From contig JAJDEN010000058.1 of the NCBI GenBank assembly GCA_029259775.1, positions 1 through 64,000 on the forward strand: DNA of 64,000 bases, given 5' to 3'. The DNA is from Planctomycetota bacterium (GTDB lineage: Bacteria; Planctomycetota; PLA2; JAEUHO01). Shown here piece after piece: positions 43,487 through 51,104 of the stretch (within the stretch, counting starts at the first letter, position 1; each line of letters begins with the position of its first letter). A model generated the notes under the pieces. The model was not told the DNA's origin. It was given only the letters and a program-made list of their open reading frames with translations, and did no database searches. Position numbers and translations under genes: made by a program.

Positions 43487-44760
43487 AGGCCCTCGCCACG
43501 GTGCTGCTCGTTCTCGGCTTGATCGTGCTCGTGGGTGCGGTCGTGGGCGCGCCCCCCGCCTCCGGGGAGGAGGAGATCCAGGGCGTCACCTGGCTGACGG
43601 ACCTGGACGCCGCGCGCGCGGAGGCCCGCACGACGGGACGACCGATCCTCATCGTCTTCCGCTGAGAGCCGTGAAAGGACTGCAAGTCCTTCGACGGGCA
43701 GGTTGTCCGCGCCAGTGCCGAGCTCACCGCAGCAGCGCAGAAGTACGTTTGTGTACGGGTCACGAACATGAAGGGCGTGGACATCAACGTCTACGACTTC
43801 GACTTCGATCTCACCTTTGCCGTGCTGCTGATGAACGCCGACGGAACCATCTACCACCGCTACGGCGGCCGCGACTGGACGGATCCGCAGTCGCATCTCT
43901 CGGTGGCCAGCCTGGTGGACGTCCTCGAGAAGACCCTGCCCGATCATGCCAGCTACGCGAAGAAGCCTTCACCTCCGAAGAAGCGCAGGGCCGTGAGCGT
44001 CGATCGCATGCCGGCCATGCTGCGCAAGAAGAGGCAGCCGAACTGCTACCACTGCCACATGGTGCACGACGCGATGACCGAGGAACGGCAGCAGCGCAAG
44101 GTGTTCAAGCGGTCCGACGTGTGGCGCTATCCGGATCCGCATGAGCTCGGCTTCCAAGTCGAGCGGGACGACCAGGTTCGCATCAAGGAGGTCGTGCCGA
44201 CCTCCGCTGCCGCCAAGGCCGGACTGAAGGAGGGTGCGCGCATCTACACCATCGCAGGCAAGCGCGTGCTGAGCCTGGCGGACGTCATGCGGGCGCTGCA
44301 CGAAGCACGGTCCGGCCCCGGCCGGCTTGAGGTGACCTTCTGGCAGGACGGCGAGGAGCGCACGGGGGCCTTCCCGCTACGCAAGGGCTGGAAGGAACCC
44401 GTCCCGCTCAACTTCTCGTGGCGCGCCTCGAAGTGGAAGCTGTCGCCCAAGCCCGGCTTCGGCGGTCAGCAACTGAAGCCTGCGCAGCTCGCCAAGCTCG
44501 GCCTGGACGAGGAGGCCTTCGCTTTCCGGGTCGGCTACGTGGTGACGTGGGGGCCCGCGCGGCACACAGGCCAGAACGCCATCCGCGCGGGCATTCGCAA
44601 GGGCGACGTGATCCTTTCCTTCGACGGCGACAACGAGTTTGAGAGCGTCGATCATTGGCATGCGTGGTTCCGGCTACGCAAGAAGGCCGGCGAGAAGATC
44701 AAGGTCACGCTGCTGCGAGGCGGCAAGCGCAAGACGATCACGCTGCCCGTCGTGGACTGA
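43483..44760 (+). CDS. Candidate selenoprotein: thioredoxin-like Sec-x-x-Sec, CxxCH and two PDZ-like domains (reads through TGA at 43663 and 43672)
   Basis: The frame from GTG 43483 (GGAGG at 43474-43478, GTGA overlap with the previous stop) to TGA 44758-44760 contains only two in-frame TGAs, codons 61 and 64. Before them is a signal/anchor helix and TTGRPILIVFR, and after them KDCKSFDGQVV and YVCVRVTNM..., a thioredoxin-like fold in which related proteins have Cys-x-Pro-Cys. Reading TGA as selenocysteine gives U61-E-P-U64-K-D-C67. Then follow CYHCH (C188, C191, H192; a haem-c-type motif) and two PDZ-like domains (about 220-295 and 330-425). Total length is 425 residues. Two SECIS-like hairpins follow the TGAs. 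The alternative is a pseudogene, but both stops exactly at paired Cys codons, with an intact frame after them, make that unlikely. Confidence 0.8.
43669..43709 (+). promoter_or_regulatory. Two overlapping bacterial SECIS-like hairpins
   Basis: Hairpin 1: AAGGACT (43675-43681), loop GCA, AGTCCTT (43685-43691), extended below a 2x2 internal loop by CCGT/ACGG (43669-43672 and 43694-43697); its loop is 16 nt after the first TGA. Hairpin 2: CGGGCA (43695-43700), loop GGT, TGTCCG (43704-43709) with one G-U pair; its loop is 26 nt after the second TGA. Both loops start with G, as the bacterial SECIS model requires. Confidence 0.72.
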
Positions 44761-44761
44761 G

Positions 44762-47146
44762 TCAGCGGGCCTTCGCCATCGTGATCGTCACGTGGCGGAG
44801 ATTGCCGGTACGAACCTCGATCGTCTCCGTTCCGAAGAGCTTTCGCTCGGGTGCGTAGGCTCGGAGTTCGTAGTGGCCCGGCGGTAGATGCAGGCGCTTT
44901 CCCTGGAGGCGGCTTGGGACGCGATACGTTCGATCGATCGGTCGTGGATCGCGGCGCGCCCGCTTCGCCGGCTTGGCGCGGACCTGGAGCATGACCATGC
45001 CGGGGTCTCCTCCATTGTGCGTCTGCATCTGTACGTGGATCTGCTGCGCGCGCTGCACGAGGATGAACTGCCGGTGGAACTGGCTCGTGGTCTGGAGCAC
45101 CGCCGGCGTCGTCGGAAAGCCCTCGGCCTCGATCTCGAGGTGGACACGCAGGTCCGGCATGCGCGGGAACGCGAAGTCCCCCTCCGTGTCGCTGCGGGTG
45201 CTGCGGTTTGACCACGCCTCCTTGATGGTGATCTTCGCTCCGTGTACGGGACGCTTCTTCTCGTCGACCACCCGGCCCATGCGCGGGTTGGTTGCCTCGA
45301 AGCGTAGTGGCCCAAGATCGCGCGCCTCTTCGCTGGTGAAGGGGCGCCGCTCCTCGACGAGGAGCGGCGGGTAGCCACGCGTCCGAAAGACGAAGATCGT
45401 GGCTCCGTTCTTGTTGGGTCGCGGTCCGCGGCGATCGAAGCGCCGATCGTCCTTCACCTGGTGGTCGGCGACGTCGTGCTCGCTCCCGCGTGCGAGCTCG
45501 CTTGTGACGCGCGTTCCCACGGGCAGGTCGTCGAACCGCCCGAACGCGCGCGTGCCGTCCAGCAAGCGGATCTCGAGCGGTGTGTCGGCGGGCGCCAGAT
45601 GCTGGAGCTCCTGGCCCTCGTAGGCCTTGCGTGTCCACAGCAGATCGCGCGCGCTGACGTAGAGGGTGCCGGTGTTCGAGGTCAGGCGCCGTAGGGTGAA
45701 GCGCCCCTTCTCATCAGCCCGCACGTCGACGCGTTCGCGATGGTCATCGCCACGCCATCCCACGCGTGCCTTCCATAGCGGCGCACCGCGCTTGTCGAGC
45801 ACCGTCCCGTGGATGCGCTTGCCGCGGGGGAACGTGAGCACGACCTCGCCTTCCTCGCCCGGCTTCAGTCGGGTGCGGGCACGTTGGGCGGGCGCGCCCG
45901 GCAAGCTGGCCATGACCACGACCGAGACGGGCGCCACGTCCGTCAGCAGGTACCCGCCTTCGGCGTGCGCGTCACCGGGCTTGATCGGCCACTGCCCGCC
46001 GTCGGCGAGGATGTGCGTCTCGACCGCCCCGACGGGCGTCCCGTCCTCTTCCTGCAGGCGGATCCGCAGCGAGGCGGCCTTGTCCACCTCGATATCGATC
46101 TCCCGCGTCTCACCGAGATCGCTGAACCAGGCCCCGTTCCGGGCATCGATCACGCGTCGCGGATTGAGTACCGCCGCCGGCACCATCACCTGGCGCAGGG
46201 GCACGCCGACGAACTCGTAGACCCCCTTCTCGTTCGTCCGCGTGACGCTCGTGCGCGTGGCGCGCAGCCGCGCCTCGGCGCGCGCGCGGCGATCGCCGCC
46301 CATGTCGATCTCGGCGATCGGACCGCCCTGCGGCAACAGACGCACTTCGGTGTCTGCCAGGGGCTTCTCCTCGGGCGTCAGGACACGCCCGGTCAGCCGA
46401 CCTCCCTCGCCGATACGGATCTCGAGATCCTTCACCTCGACGAAGAAGATCTCGCTGTGGACGTAGGGCACGAGACCGTCCGCCACGACCACGATCTGCA
46501 CGGGGTGGTGGGGGCGCACGGCCCGGATCCGGAACCGGCCCTCCTCGTCGGTGCCGACGGCGGCAACCTCGGAACCGTAGTCCTCGTCCCAGACCACGAG
46601 GCTGGCGTTCGCGACCGGCTTGCGCGTACGCCCGTCGATCACCGTACCGGCGATCGCGACGCCGGGCTCGAGCACGATGCGCGTGACTTCGCCGGGCCGA
46701 GCCGTGCCCTTGTAGGTGACGAAGCCGTCCTTGGTCGCACGAACCTCGAGCTTGCTCACGCCGGCGTCCTCGATGAGCAGGTACCCGTCTTCGTCGGTCG
46801 TCCCGAGGGCATCCTCCGTCCCGAATGGCGTGATCGCCACCTCGTCCAAGGGGGCCTCGCTCTCGGCGGCGACGGCGGAGAACTCGTAGGGCCCTGTGCG
46901 CTCCTTCGGCGCCGCCTCGCTCTCGCCGCGTGCTGCGTCCTTCGTGCCGGTGCCGCCCTCCCGCGTGCTGCCACGCAACGTCGGTGCCGCACCGTCATTG
47001 ACTCCCTCGGTCCCCGCGCCGGTCCACGTCTCCGGGCGTGTGGGATCGCCACGCTCTTCGCGCGTGGGCTCGCCGCTGGGGAAGAGGACCACGGCCCCCA
47101 GCACGAGCAAGACGATGAGGCCTGCAAGGGCGAGCTTCCGCTGCAT
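44762..47146 (-). CDS. Large membrane-anchored protein with multiple carboxypeptidase-regulatory-like domains
   Basis: The protein has 794 residues. The start is ATG 47146 with AGGAG about 6 nt upstream; one membrane helix (about 5-24) follows. After a low-complexity Glu/Gly/Thr spacer there are about six beta-sandwich repeats of the CarboxypepD_reg type (examples: VAIAGTVIDGRTRKPVANAS, GRLTGRVLTPEEKPLADTEV, KRIHGTVLDKRGAPLWKARV and GRVVDEKKRPVHGAKITI). No catalytic module is attached. It is convergent with the selenoprotein gene, with only one base between the stops. Its role is probably structural or in surface binding; this cannot be told. Confidence 0.83.
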   Translation of the reverse strand: MQRKLALAGLIVLLVLGAVVLFPSGEPTREERGDPTRPETWTGAGTEGVNDGAAPTLRGSTREGGTGTKDAARGESEAAPKERTGPYEFSAVAAESEAPLDEVAITPFGTEDALGTTDEDGYLLIEDAGVSKLEVRATKDGFVTYKGTARPGEVTRIVLEPGVAIAGTVIDGRTRKPVANASLVVWDEDYGSEVAAVGTDEEGRFRIRAVRPHHPVQIVVVADGLVPYVHSEIFFVEVKDLEIRIGEGGRLTGRVLTPEEKPLADTEVRLLPQGGPIAEIDMGGDRRARAEARLRATRTSVTRTNEKGVYEFVGVPLRQVMVPAAVLNPRRVIDARNGAWFSDLGETREIDIEVDKAASLRIRLQEEDGTPVGAVETHILADGGQWPIKPGDAHAEGGYLLTDVAPVSVVVMASLPGAPAQRARTRLKPGEEGEVVLTFPRGKRIHGTVLDKRGAPLWKARVGWRGDDHRERVDVRADEKGRFTLRRLTSNTGTLYVSARDLLWTRKAYEGQELQHLAPADTPLEIRLLDGTRAFGRFDDLPVGTRVTSELARGSEHDVADHQVKDDRRFDRRGPRPNKNGATIFVFRTRGYPPLLVEERRPFTSEEARDLGPLRFEATNPRMGRVVDEKKRPVHGAKITIKEAWSNRSTRSDTEGDFAFPRMPDLRVHLEIEAEGFPTTPAVLQTTSQFHRQFILVQRAQQIHVQMQTHNGGDPGMVMLQVRAKPAKRARRDPRPIDRTYRVPSRLQGKRLHLPPGHYELRAYAPERKLFGTETIEVRTGNLRHVTITMAKAR

Positions 47147-47235
47147 CCGGTCTCCTGGGCGCGAGTATAGGAAGGCGAGCGCGATCGACGTGCCGACGCG
47201 ACTAGACTGTCGCACCCAGTCCAGGAGCTCCGATC

Positions 47236-48051
47236 ATGCCGCGACGCACCACGACGATCCTTTTCCTCTCGTTCGCCCTCCTGGCGGCAGCCTGCGGTGG
47301 CGACGACGCAGCGGACTCATCCACGAAGGTCGTCACGGAGACCGTGACCTACAAGGACGGCGACACCGAGTTGCAGGGCTTCCTCGCCTATGACGCCAAC
47401 GCCAAGGGCAAGCGTCCCGGCATCCTCGTGATCCACGAGTGGTGGGGGCTGCAGGGCCACCCGAAGGAGCGCGCGGAGCGCCTGGCCGGCATGGGCTACG
47501 TGGCCTTGTGCGTCGACATGTATGGGGACGGCAAGGTGACGGACGACCCCAAGCAGGCGGGCGCGTGGGCCGGAGCCTTCTACGGTGACCGTGCGGGCCA
47601 CGGCCGTGCGCGCCTGAAGGCCGGGCATGACCTGCTCGCAGGGCACGAGCGTGTGGACGCGTCCCAGATGGGGGCCATGGGCTTCTGCTATGGCGGCAGC
47701 GTGGCGCTGGAGGCGGCGTGGGCCGGCTGGGGCCTCAAGGGCGTCGTCTGTTTCCACGGCACCTTGACCACGCCGACGGACGAGGACGCGAAGAACGTCA
47801 AGGCCGCCGTGCTCGTCTGCAATGGCGCGGCAGATGCCTGGGTCGGCCCCGACAAGGTAAAGGCGTTCGAGGCCGCCATGGCGAAGCACGGCCTGGTGCA
47901 CGACGTCGTCTCCTACGAGGGCGCGGTGCACGCGTTCACGAATCCGGGTGCGGACGCGCGCGAGATGGACAACGTCAAGTACCACGAGGCTGCGGACGAG
48001 CAGTCGTGGGAGGCGATGACCGCCTTCTGGAAGAAGCACCTGGGCATGTAG
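47236..48051 (+). CDS. Dienelactone hydrolase family lipoprotein
   Basis: The protein has 271 residues. The signal peptide ends in LLAAACGGDD, a probable lipoprotein (C20). An alpha/beta-hydrolase of the DLH type follows, with the nucleophile C151 (GFCYGG), D200 (GAADAW) and H232 (GAVHAFTNP). IHEWWGLQGHPKERAERLA near residue 66 is a family hallmark. A TAGACT box is at 47203-47208, with CAGGAG at 47222-47227 upstream of the ATG. The TAG stop is the first three bases of a 24-bp palindromic repeat. Substrate unknown; it likely acts outside the cytoplasm. Confidence 0.9.
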   Translation: MPRRTTTILFLSFALLAAACGGDDAADSSTKVVTETVTYKDGDTELQGFLAYDANAKGKRPGILVIHEWWGLQGHPKERAERLAGMGYVALCVDMYGDGKVTDDPKQAGAWAGAFYGDRAGHGRARLKAGHDLLAGHERVDASQMGAMGFCYGGSVALEAAWAGWGLKGVVCFHGTLTTPTDEDAKNVKAAVLVCNGAADAWVGPDKVKAFEAAMAKHGLVHDVVSYEGAVHAFTNPGADAREMDNVKYHEAADEQSWEAMTAFWKKHLGM

Positions 48052-48072
48052 GGGCGGGCCTTGTGCCCGCCC
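48049..48072 (+). repeat. 24-bp TAGGGGCG palindromic repeat starting at a stop codon
   Basis: Arms GGGCGGGC/GCCCGCCC around CTTGT. Its first three bases are the dienelactone hydrolase stop codon. Downstream, 48087-48208 contains imperfect inverted words (TTTGACGTTGCC and GTCAACGTCAAGG), and no gene. Confidence 0.9.
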
Positions 48073-48237
48073 GGGTGCCTCCCCTCACTTTGACTTTGAC
48101 GTTGCCTTTGACTCTGCCTCCCGACGGCTCAGGCGCGGTCCGTGTGGACGTGCGCCTGGCAAGCCAGGGGACGTGGAAGGCAAAGTCAACGTCAAGGTGG
48201 ATGAGCGCATGTCCCACCGTCCGCTCATCATGCCGCC

Positions 48238-49347
48238 ATGCCCACTTGGCTCGATCGCTGGCTCAAGTCCCTCGAGGTCCTCTCCTGGTGGGAAATCCTC
48301 ATCTACACGGCCGTCGCTGCGTTCGTCACGCAGTGGCTGGTGACCAAGGTCGTCCGGCTGCTCTCCAAGCGGACCAAGACGAGCCTGGACGACACGGCGA
48401 TCGGCGCCCTGCGCTGGCCGCTGTTCATCACGGTGGTCTTCGTCGGCATCAACATCGCGCTGAAGAGCGTCGAGCCGGTCGATCCCGGGAGCAACGCGGC
48501 CAACGCGGCGCTTGCCGCCTACAAGGAGAGCCACGCCTCCTGGGCTGGCTGGGTCAAGACCCTGACTTCGCTCATGATCAGCCTCGCGGTGATCTTTTGG
48601 ATGCGCGCCTTCATGCGCGTCAGCGACGCGCTCTTGAGCGCCCTCGCGCGACGAGCCGACGACTTCAAGTGGATCGAGCCCGCTTCGCTCCCGCTCTACG
48701 AGATCTTCACCAAGCTCGCGCTGCTCGCGGGGGGCATCTACGGGTTGATGGTGGCGTGGAAGATCGACCTCACCGCATGGCTGGCCTCGGCCGGTATCCT
48801 CGGTATCGCGATCGGCTTCGCGGCGAAGGACACGCTGGCCAACCTCTTCGCTGGCATCTTCATCCTTGCCGACGCGCCCTACAAGATGGGCGACTTCATC
48901 GTGATCGAGTCCGGCGAGCGCGGCAAGGTGACCGACATCGGCATCCGCTCCACGCGGATCCTCACGCGTGACGACATCGAGATCACGCTGCCCAATGGCC
49001 TCATGGCGAACAGCAAGGTCATCAACGAGTCGAGCGGCCCCTACGTGAAGCGCCGCTTGCGCGTGCAGGTCGGCATCGCCTACGGCTCCGACATCGAGAA
49101 GGCCCGCGAGGCCATGCTCGCCGCGGCCGGCGCCTGCGATCTGCTGGCCAGCAACCCGGCGCCGAGCGTGCGCTTCCGGTCCTTCGGCGAGTCAGCGCTC
49201 ATCTTCCAGCTGCGTGGCTACATCAACCAGCCCGTGCTCCATGGCCGTGCGCTCGATCAGGTGTGCACGAAGGTCTACGAAGCGCTGAATGAGGCCCAGG
49301 TGACGATCCCGTTCCCCCAGCGCGTCGTGCACATGAAGTCGAGCTGA
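48238..49347 (+). CDS. MscS-family mechanosensitive channel
   Basis: The protein has 369 residues with about four N-terminal membrane helices (near 20-38, 58-76, 107-125 and 150-170), then the pore helix and MscS core: WLASAGILGIAIGFAAKDTLANLFAGIFIL (read about residues 182-210) with the AxGFAAKDxLxNLFAG pattern, then the beta domain PYKMGDFIVI...GKVTDIGIRSTRI and PNGLMANSKVIN. The cytoplasmic domain ends near residue 365. It opens under membrane tension to release solutes. The ATG has no clear Shine-Dalgarno. Confidence 0.93.
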   Translation: MPTWLDRWLKSLEVLSWWEILIYTAVAAFVTQWLVTKVVRLLSKRTKTSLDDTAIGALRWPLFITVVFVGINIALKSVEPVDPGSNAANAALAAYKESHASWAGWVKTLTSLMISLAVIFWMRAFMRVSDALLSALARRADDFKWIEPASLPLYEIFTKLALLAGGIYGLMVAWKIDLTAWLASAGILGIAIGFAAKDTLANLFAGIFILADAPYKMGDFIVIESGERGKVTDIGIRSTRILTRDDIEITLPNGLMANSKVINESSGPYVKRRLRVQVGIAYGSDIEKAREAMLAAAGACDLLASNPAPSVRFRSFGESALIFQLRGYINQPVLHGRALDQVCTKVYEALNEAQVTIPFPQRVVHMKSS

Positions 49348-49363
49348 GGCCTTTCCCTGAGGC

Positions 49364-51004
49364 CTACTTCTTCGTCTTGCGCGTCTTGGCGTCCTTGCGC
49401 TTCACGGGGAACAGCAGATTCGGCGGGGCCTTGTCGATCACCGTGCACGTCCCGCCCGTCGCCTTGGACAACTGCCGCATGAACCCCTTGATGGCCGTGA
49501 GGTCTTCCGTCGACACGGCGTTGGGCTCGTCCTTCTCCAGCGTCAGCGCGAACGTGTGGATCGCGACGCGGCGGTAGCGGTTCCAGCCGTTCACACTGGC
49601 GAGGATGGCCTCGGGCACGATCGGCTCACCATCGGTCGCGAGTCCGTCCGTGAGGAGGCACACGGTGTCCATGGCCGGATTTTCGGCGAACGCGCGCTCG
49701 AGGGCGGCGTGCATGAACGTGCCCCCCTGGGGTTCCTCGAGGGTCCGGTCGATCCACCGGAGAGCCCTCGCGACGTTGTCTTTGCGCGCCAGCGTTTCGC
49801 CGCGGCGCCACGACTTCACCTTGTCCGAGAACACGATCACGTTGAACAACGTATTCGGGTCGAGGTGCTTGAGCACCCGCGTGAGCTCGCTCCGCGCCAC
49901 GTCCATGCGCGTGGTCTTGTTGCCGCGCGGCATCGCCATGGAGCCGGAGATGTCGACGATGAAGAGCAGGCGGTCGGAGCGCACGTTCACGCCGTAGTAG
50001 GTCACGGTGCTCTTGGAAGGGGAGGGCTTCAGGCGCTCGGTCGTCTCGTCTTGGCGATCGAACCAGCGCATCCAGTCATCGCGGCCGTATCCGAGGTCCT
50101 TGCCCGTCATCTCCGCCAGCGCGTCGTGGGCAACGGCCCGCGTCCGGATGTGCGGATCGTCCAGGCGGGCCGCGACGTCCGGGAGCAGTTCGGTCAGCTT
50201 CACGGTGCCGATCGACGCGGCCACCCGCTGACGGATGACGGGTTCGTCGTCCACGAGCAGCCGGCGCAGTGCGCCGCGGATGTTGACGTCGTCCGGCCGT
50301 TGCCAGGCCATCACGTCCGCCGCGGCGAGTCGCACCCGCCAGTCCTCATGGCCGACGGCAGCGATGAGGAACGACCGGACGCCGGGTCCGTTGATGGCCC
50401 CCAGCGCTCGCACCACGGCGTGCGCGATGGCCATGCCGGCGCGCTTGGGGCTGTAGATCGCGTAGAGTTCGCGGGCGCGTTTCTCGCAGCGGGCATCCCC
50501 GTGGATGTATTGCGCGTCGAGCGCCGCCTGCAGGACGGCCGTGCTCTTGTGCTGCAGCGCGTCCGTTGCCAGCCAGGTGAGGACCTCCGCGCTCGTGGTG
50601 CCGGCGAAGGCGTCGCCCAGGGCCTGCACGAGGACGGCCCGGGGGCGGCGCGCGACGAGGTCGGCCAGGTTGCGCGCCGTCGCCGCGTCGAGGTGGGCGC
50701 CCAGGGCCATGACCGCAACCGCCTTGTCGTCGAGCAGCTTGGAGCGGCGCACCACGTTCAGGAGGAACTCGCGAGACCGCGCATGGTCGATCTCGCCCAG
50801 CGCCCGGAGGACGCTCATGCGCTGCATGAAGGACGTGTTGTCCCGGTGGGCGAGCAGCTTCTCGTAGCTCGCGCGGAGTGCGTCGGCCCGGGCCGCGGCG
50901 GAATCCTTGCCTTCGTCGGCGGCCGCCGGGAGGAACGTGGCGCCTGCCGTGAGGAGGGCAAGCAGGGCCGCCAGCGGCAGCAGGCGGATCCAGCGGGACT
51001 TCAC
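49364..51004 (-). CDS. Exported protein with HEAT-like repeats and a VWA domain
   Basis: The protein has 546 residues. The start is GTG 51004 with GGAG 7 nt upstream; a signal peptide (about 1-29) follows. Residues about 55-310 form HEAT/PBS-like helical repeats (VGHEDWRVRLAAADVMAW and VDDEPVIRQRVAASIG). A von Willebrand factor A domain (about 340-530) carries the MIDAS motif DISGS in LFIVDISGSMAMP, with a later TDG (LLTDGLATDG). The C-terminus is lysine-rich. VWA proteins of this sort mediate metal-dependent protein contacts. It converges on the MscS gene. Confidence 0.88.
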   Translation of the reverse strand: MKSRWIRLLPLAALLALLTAGATFLPAAADEGKDSAAARADALRASYEKLLAHRDNTSFMQRMSVLRALGEIDHARSREFLLNVVRRSKLLDDKAVAVMALGAHLDAATARNLADLVARRPRAVLVQALGDAFAGTTSAEVLTWLATDALQHKSTAVLQAALDAQYIHGDARCEKRARELYAIYSPKRAGMAIAHAVVRALGAINGPGVRSFLIAAVGHEDWRVRLAAADVMAWQRPDDVNIRGALRRLLVDDEPVIRQRVAASIGTVKLTELLPDVAARLDDPHIRTRAVAHDALAEMTGKDLGYGRDDWMRWFDRQDETTERLKPSPSKSTVTYYGVNVRSDRLLFIVDISGSMAMPRGNKTTRMDVARSELTRVLKHLDPNTLFNVIVFSDKVKSWRRGETLARKDNVARALRWIDRTLEEPQGGTFMHAALERAFAENPAMDTVCLLTDGLATDGEPIVPEAILASVNGWNRYRRVAIHTFALTLEKDEPNAVSTEDLTAIKGFMRQLSKATGGTCTVIDKAPPNLLFPVKRKDAKTRKTKK

Positions 51005-51104
51005 GGGGCGCTCCAGCGACGAAGGCAGATCCTACAGGAACGGGCGGCGCCCGGCCTTTACCCCCCTGTGACACCGCCCCACGACTTCCCGGGAGCATGG
51101 ACGC

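Noticed and set aside
43483-43665. A stand-alone 60-residue protein ending at TGA 43663, with a second gene from ATG 43768
   Set aside because: The frame continues in register through both TGAs with thioredoxin-like coding sequence before the ATG at 43768, so splitting loses a conserved part. The selenoprotein reading explains all the data.
43663-43674. Genome-wide reassignment of TGA to an amino acid (for example Trp)
   Set aside because: TGA is used as the normal stop in many genes here, including the ATGA/GTGA overlaps, so a general reassignment is excluded.
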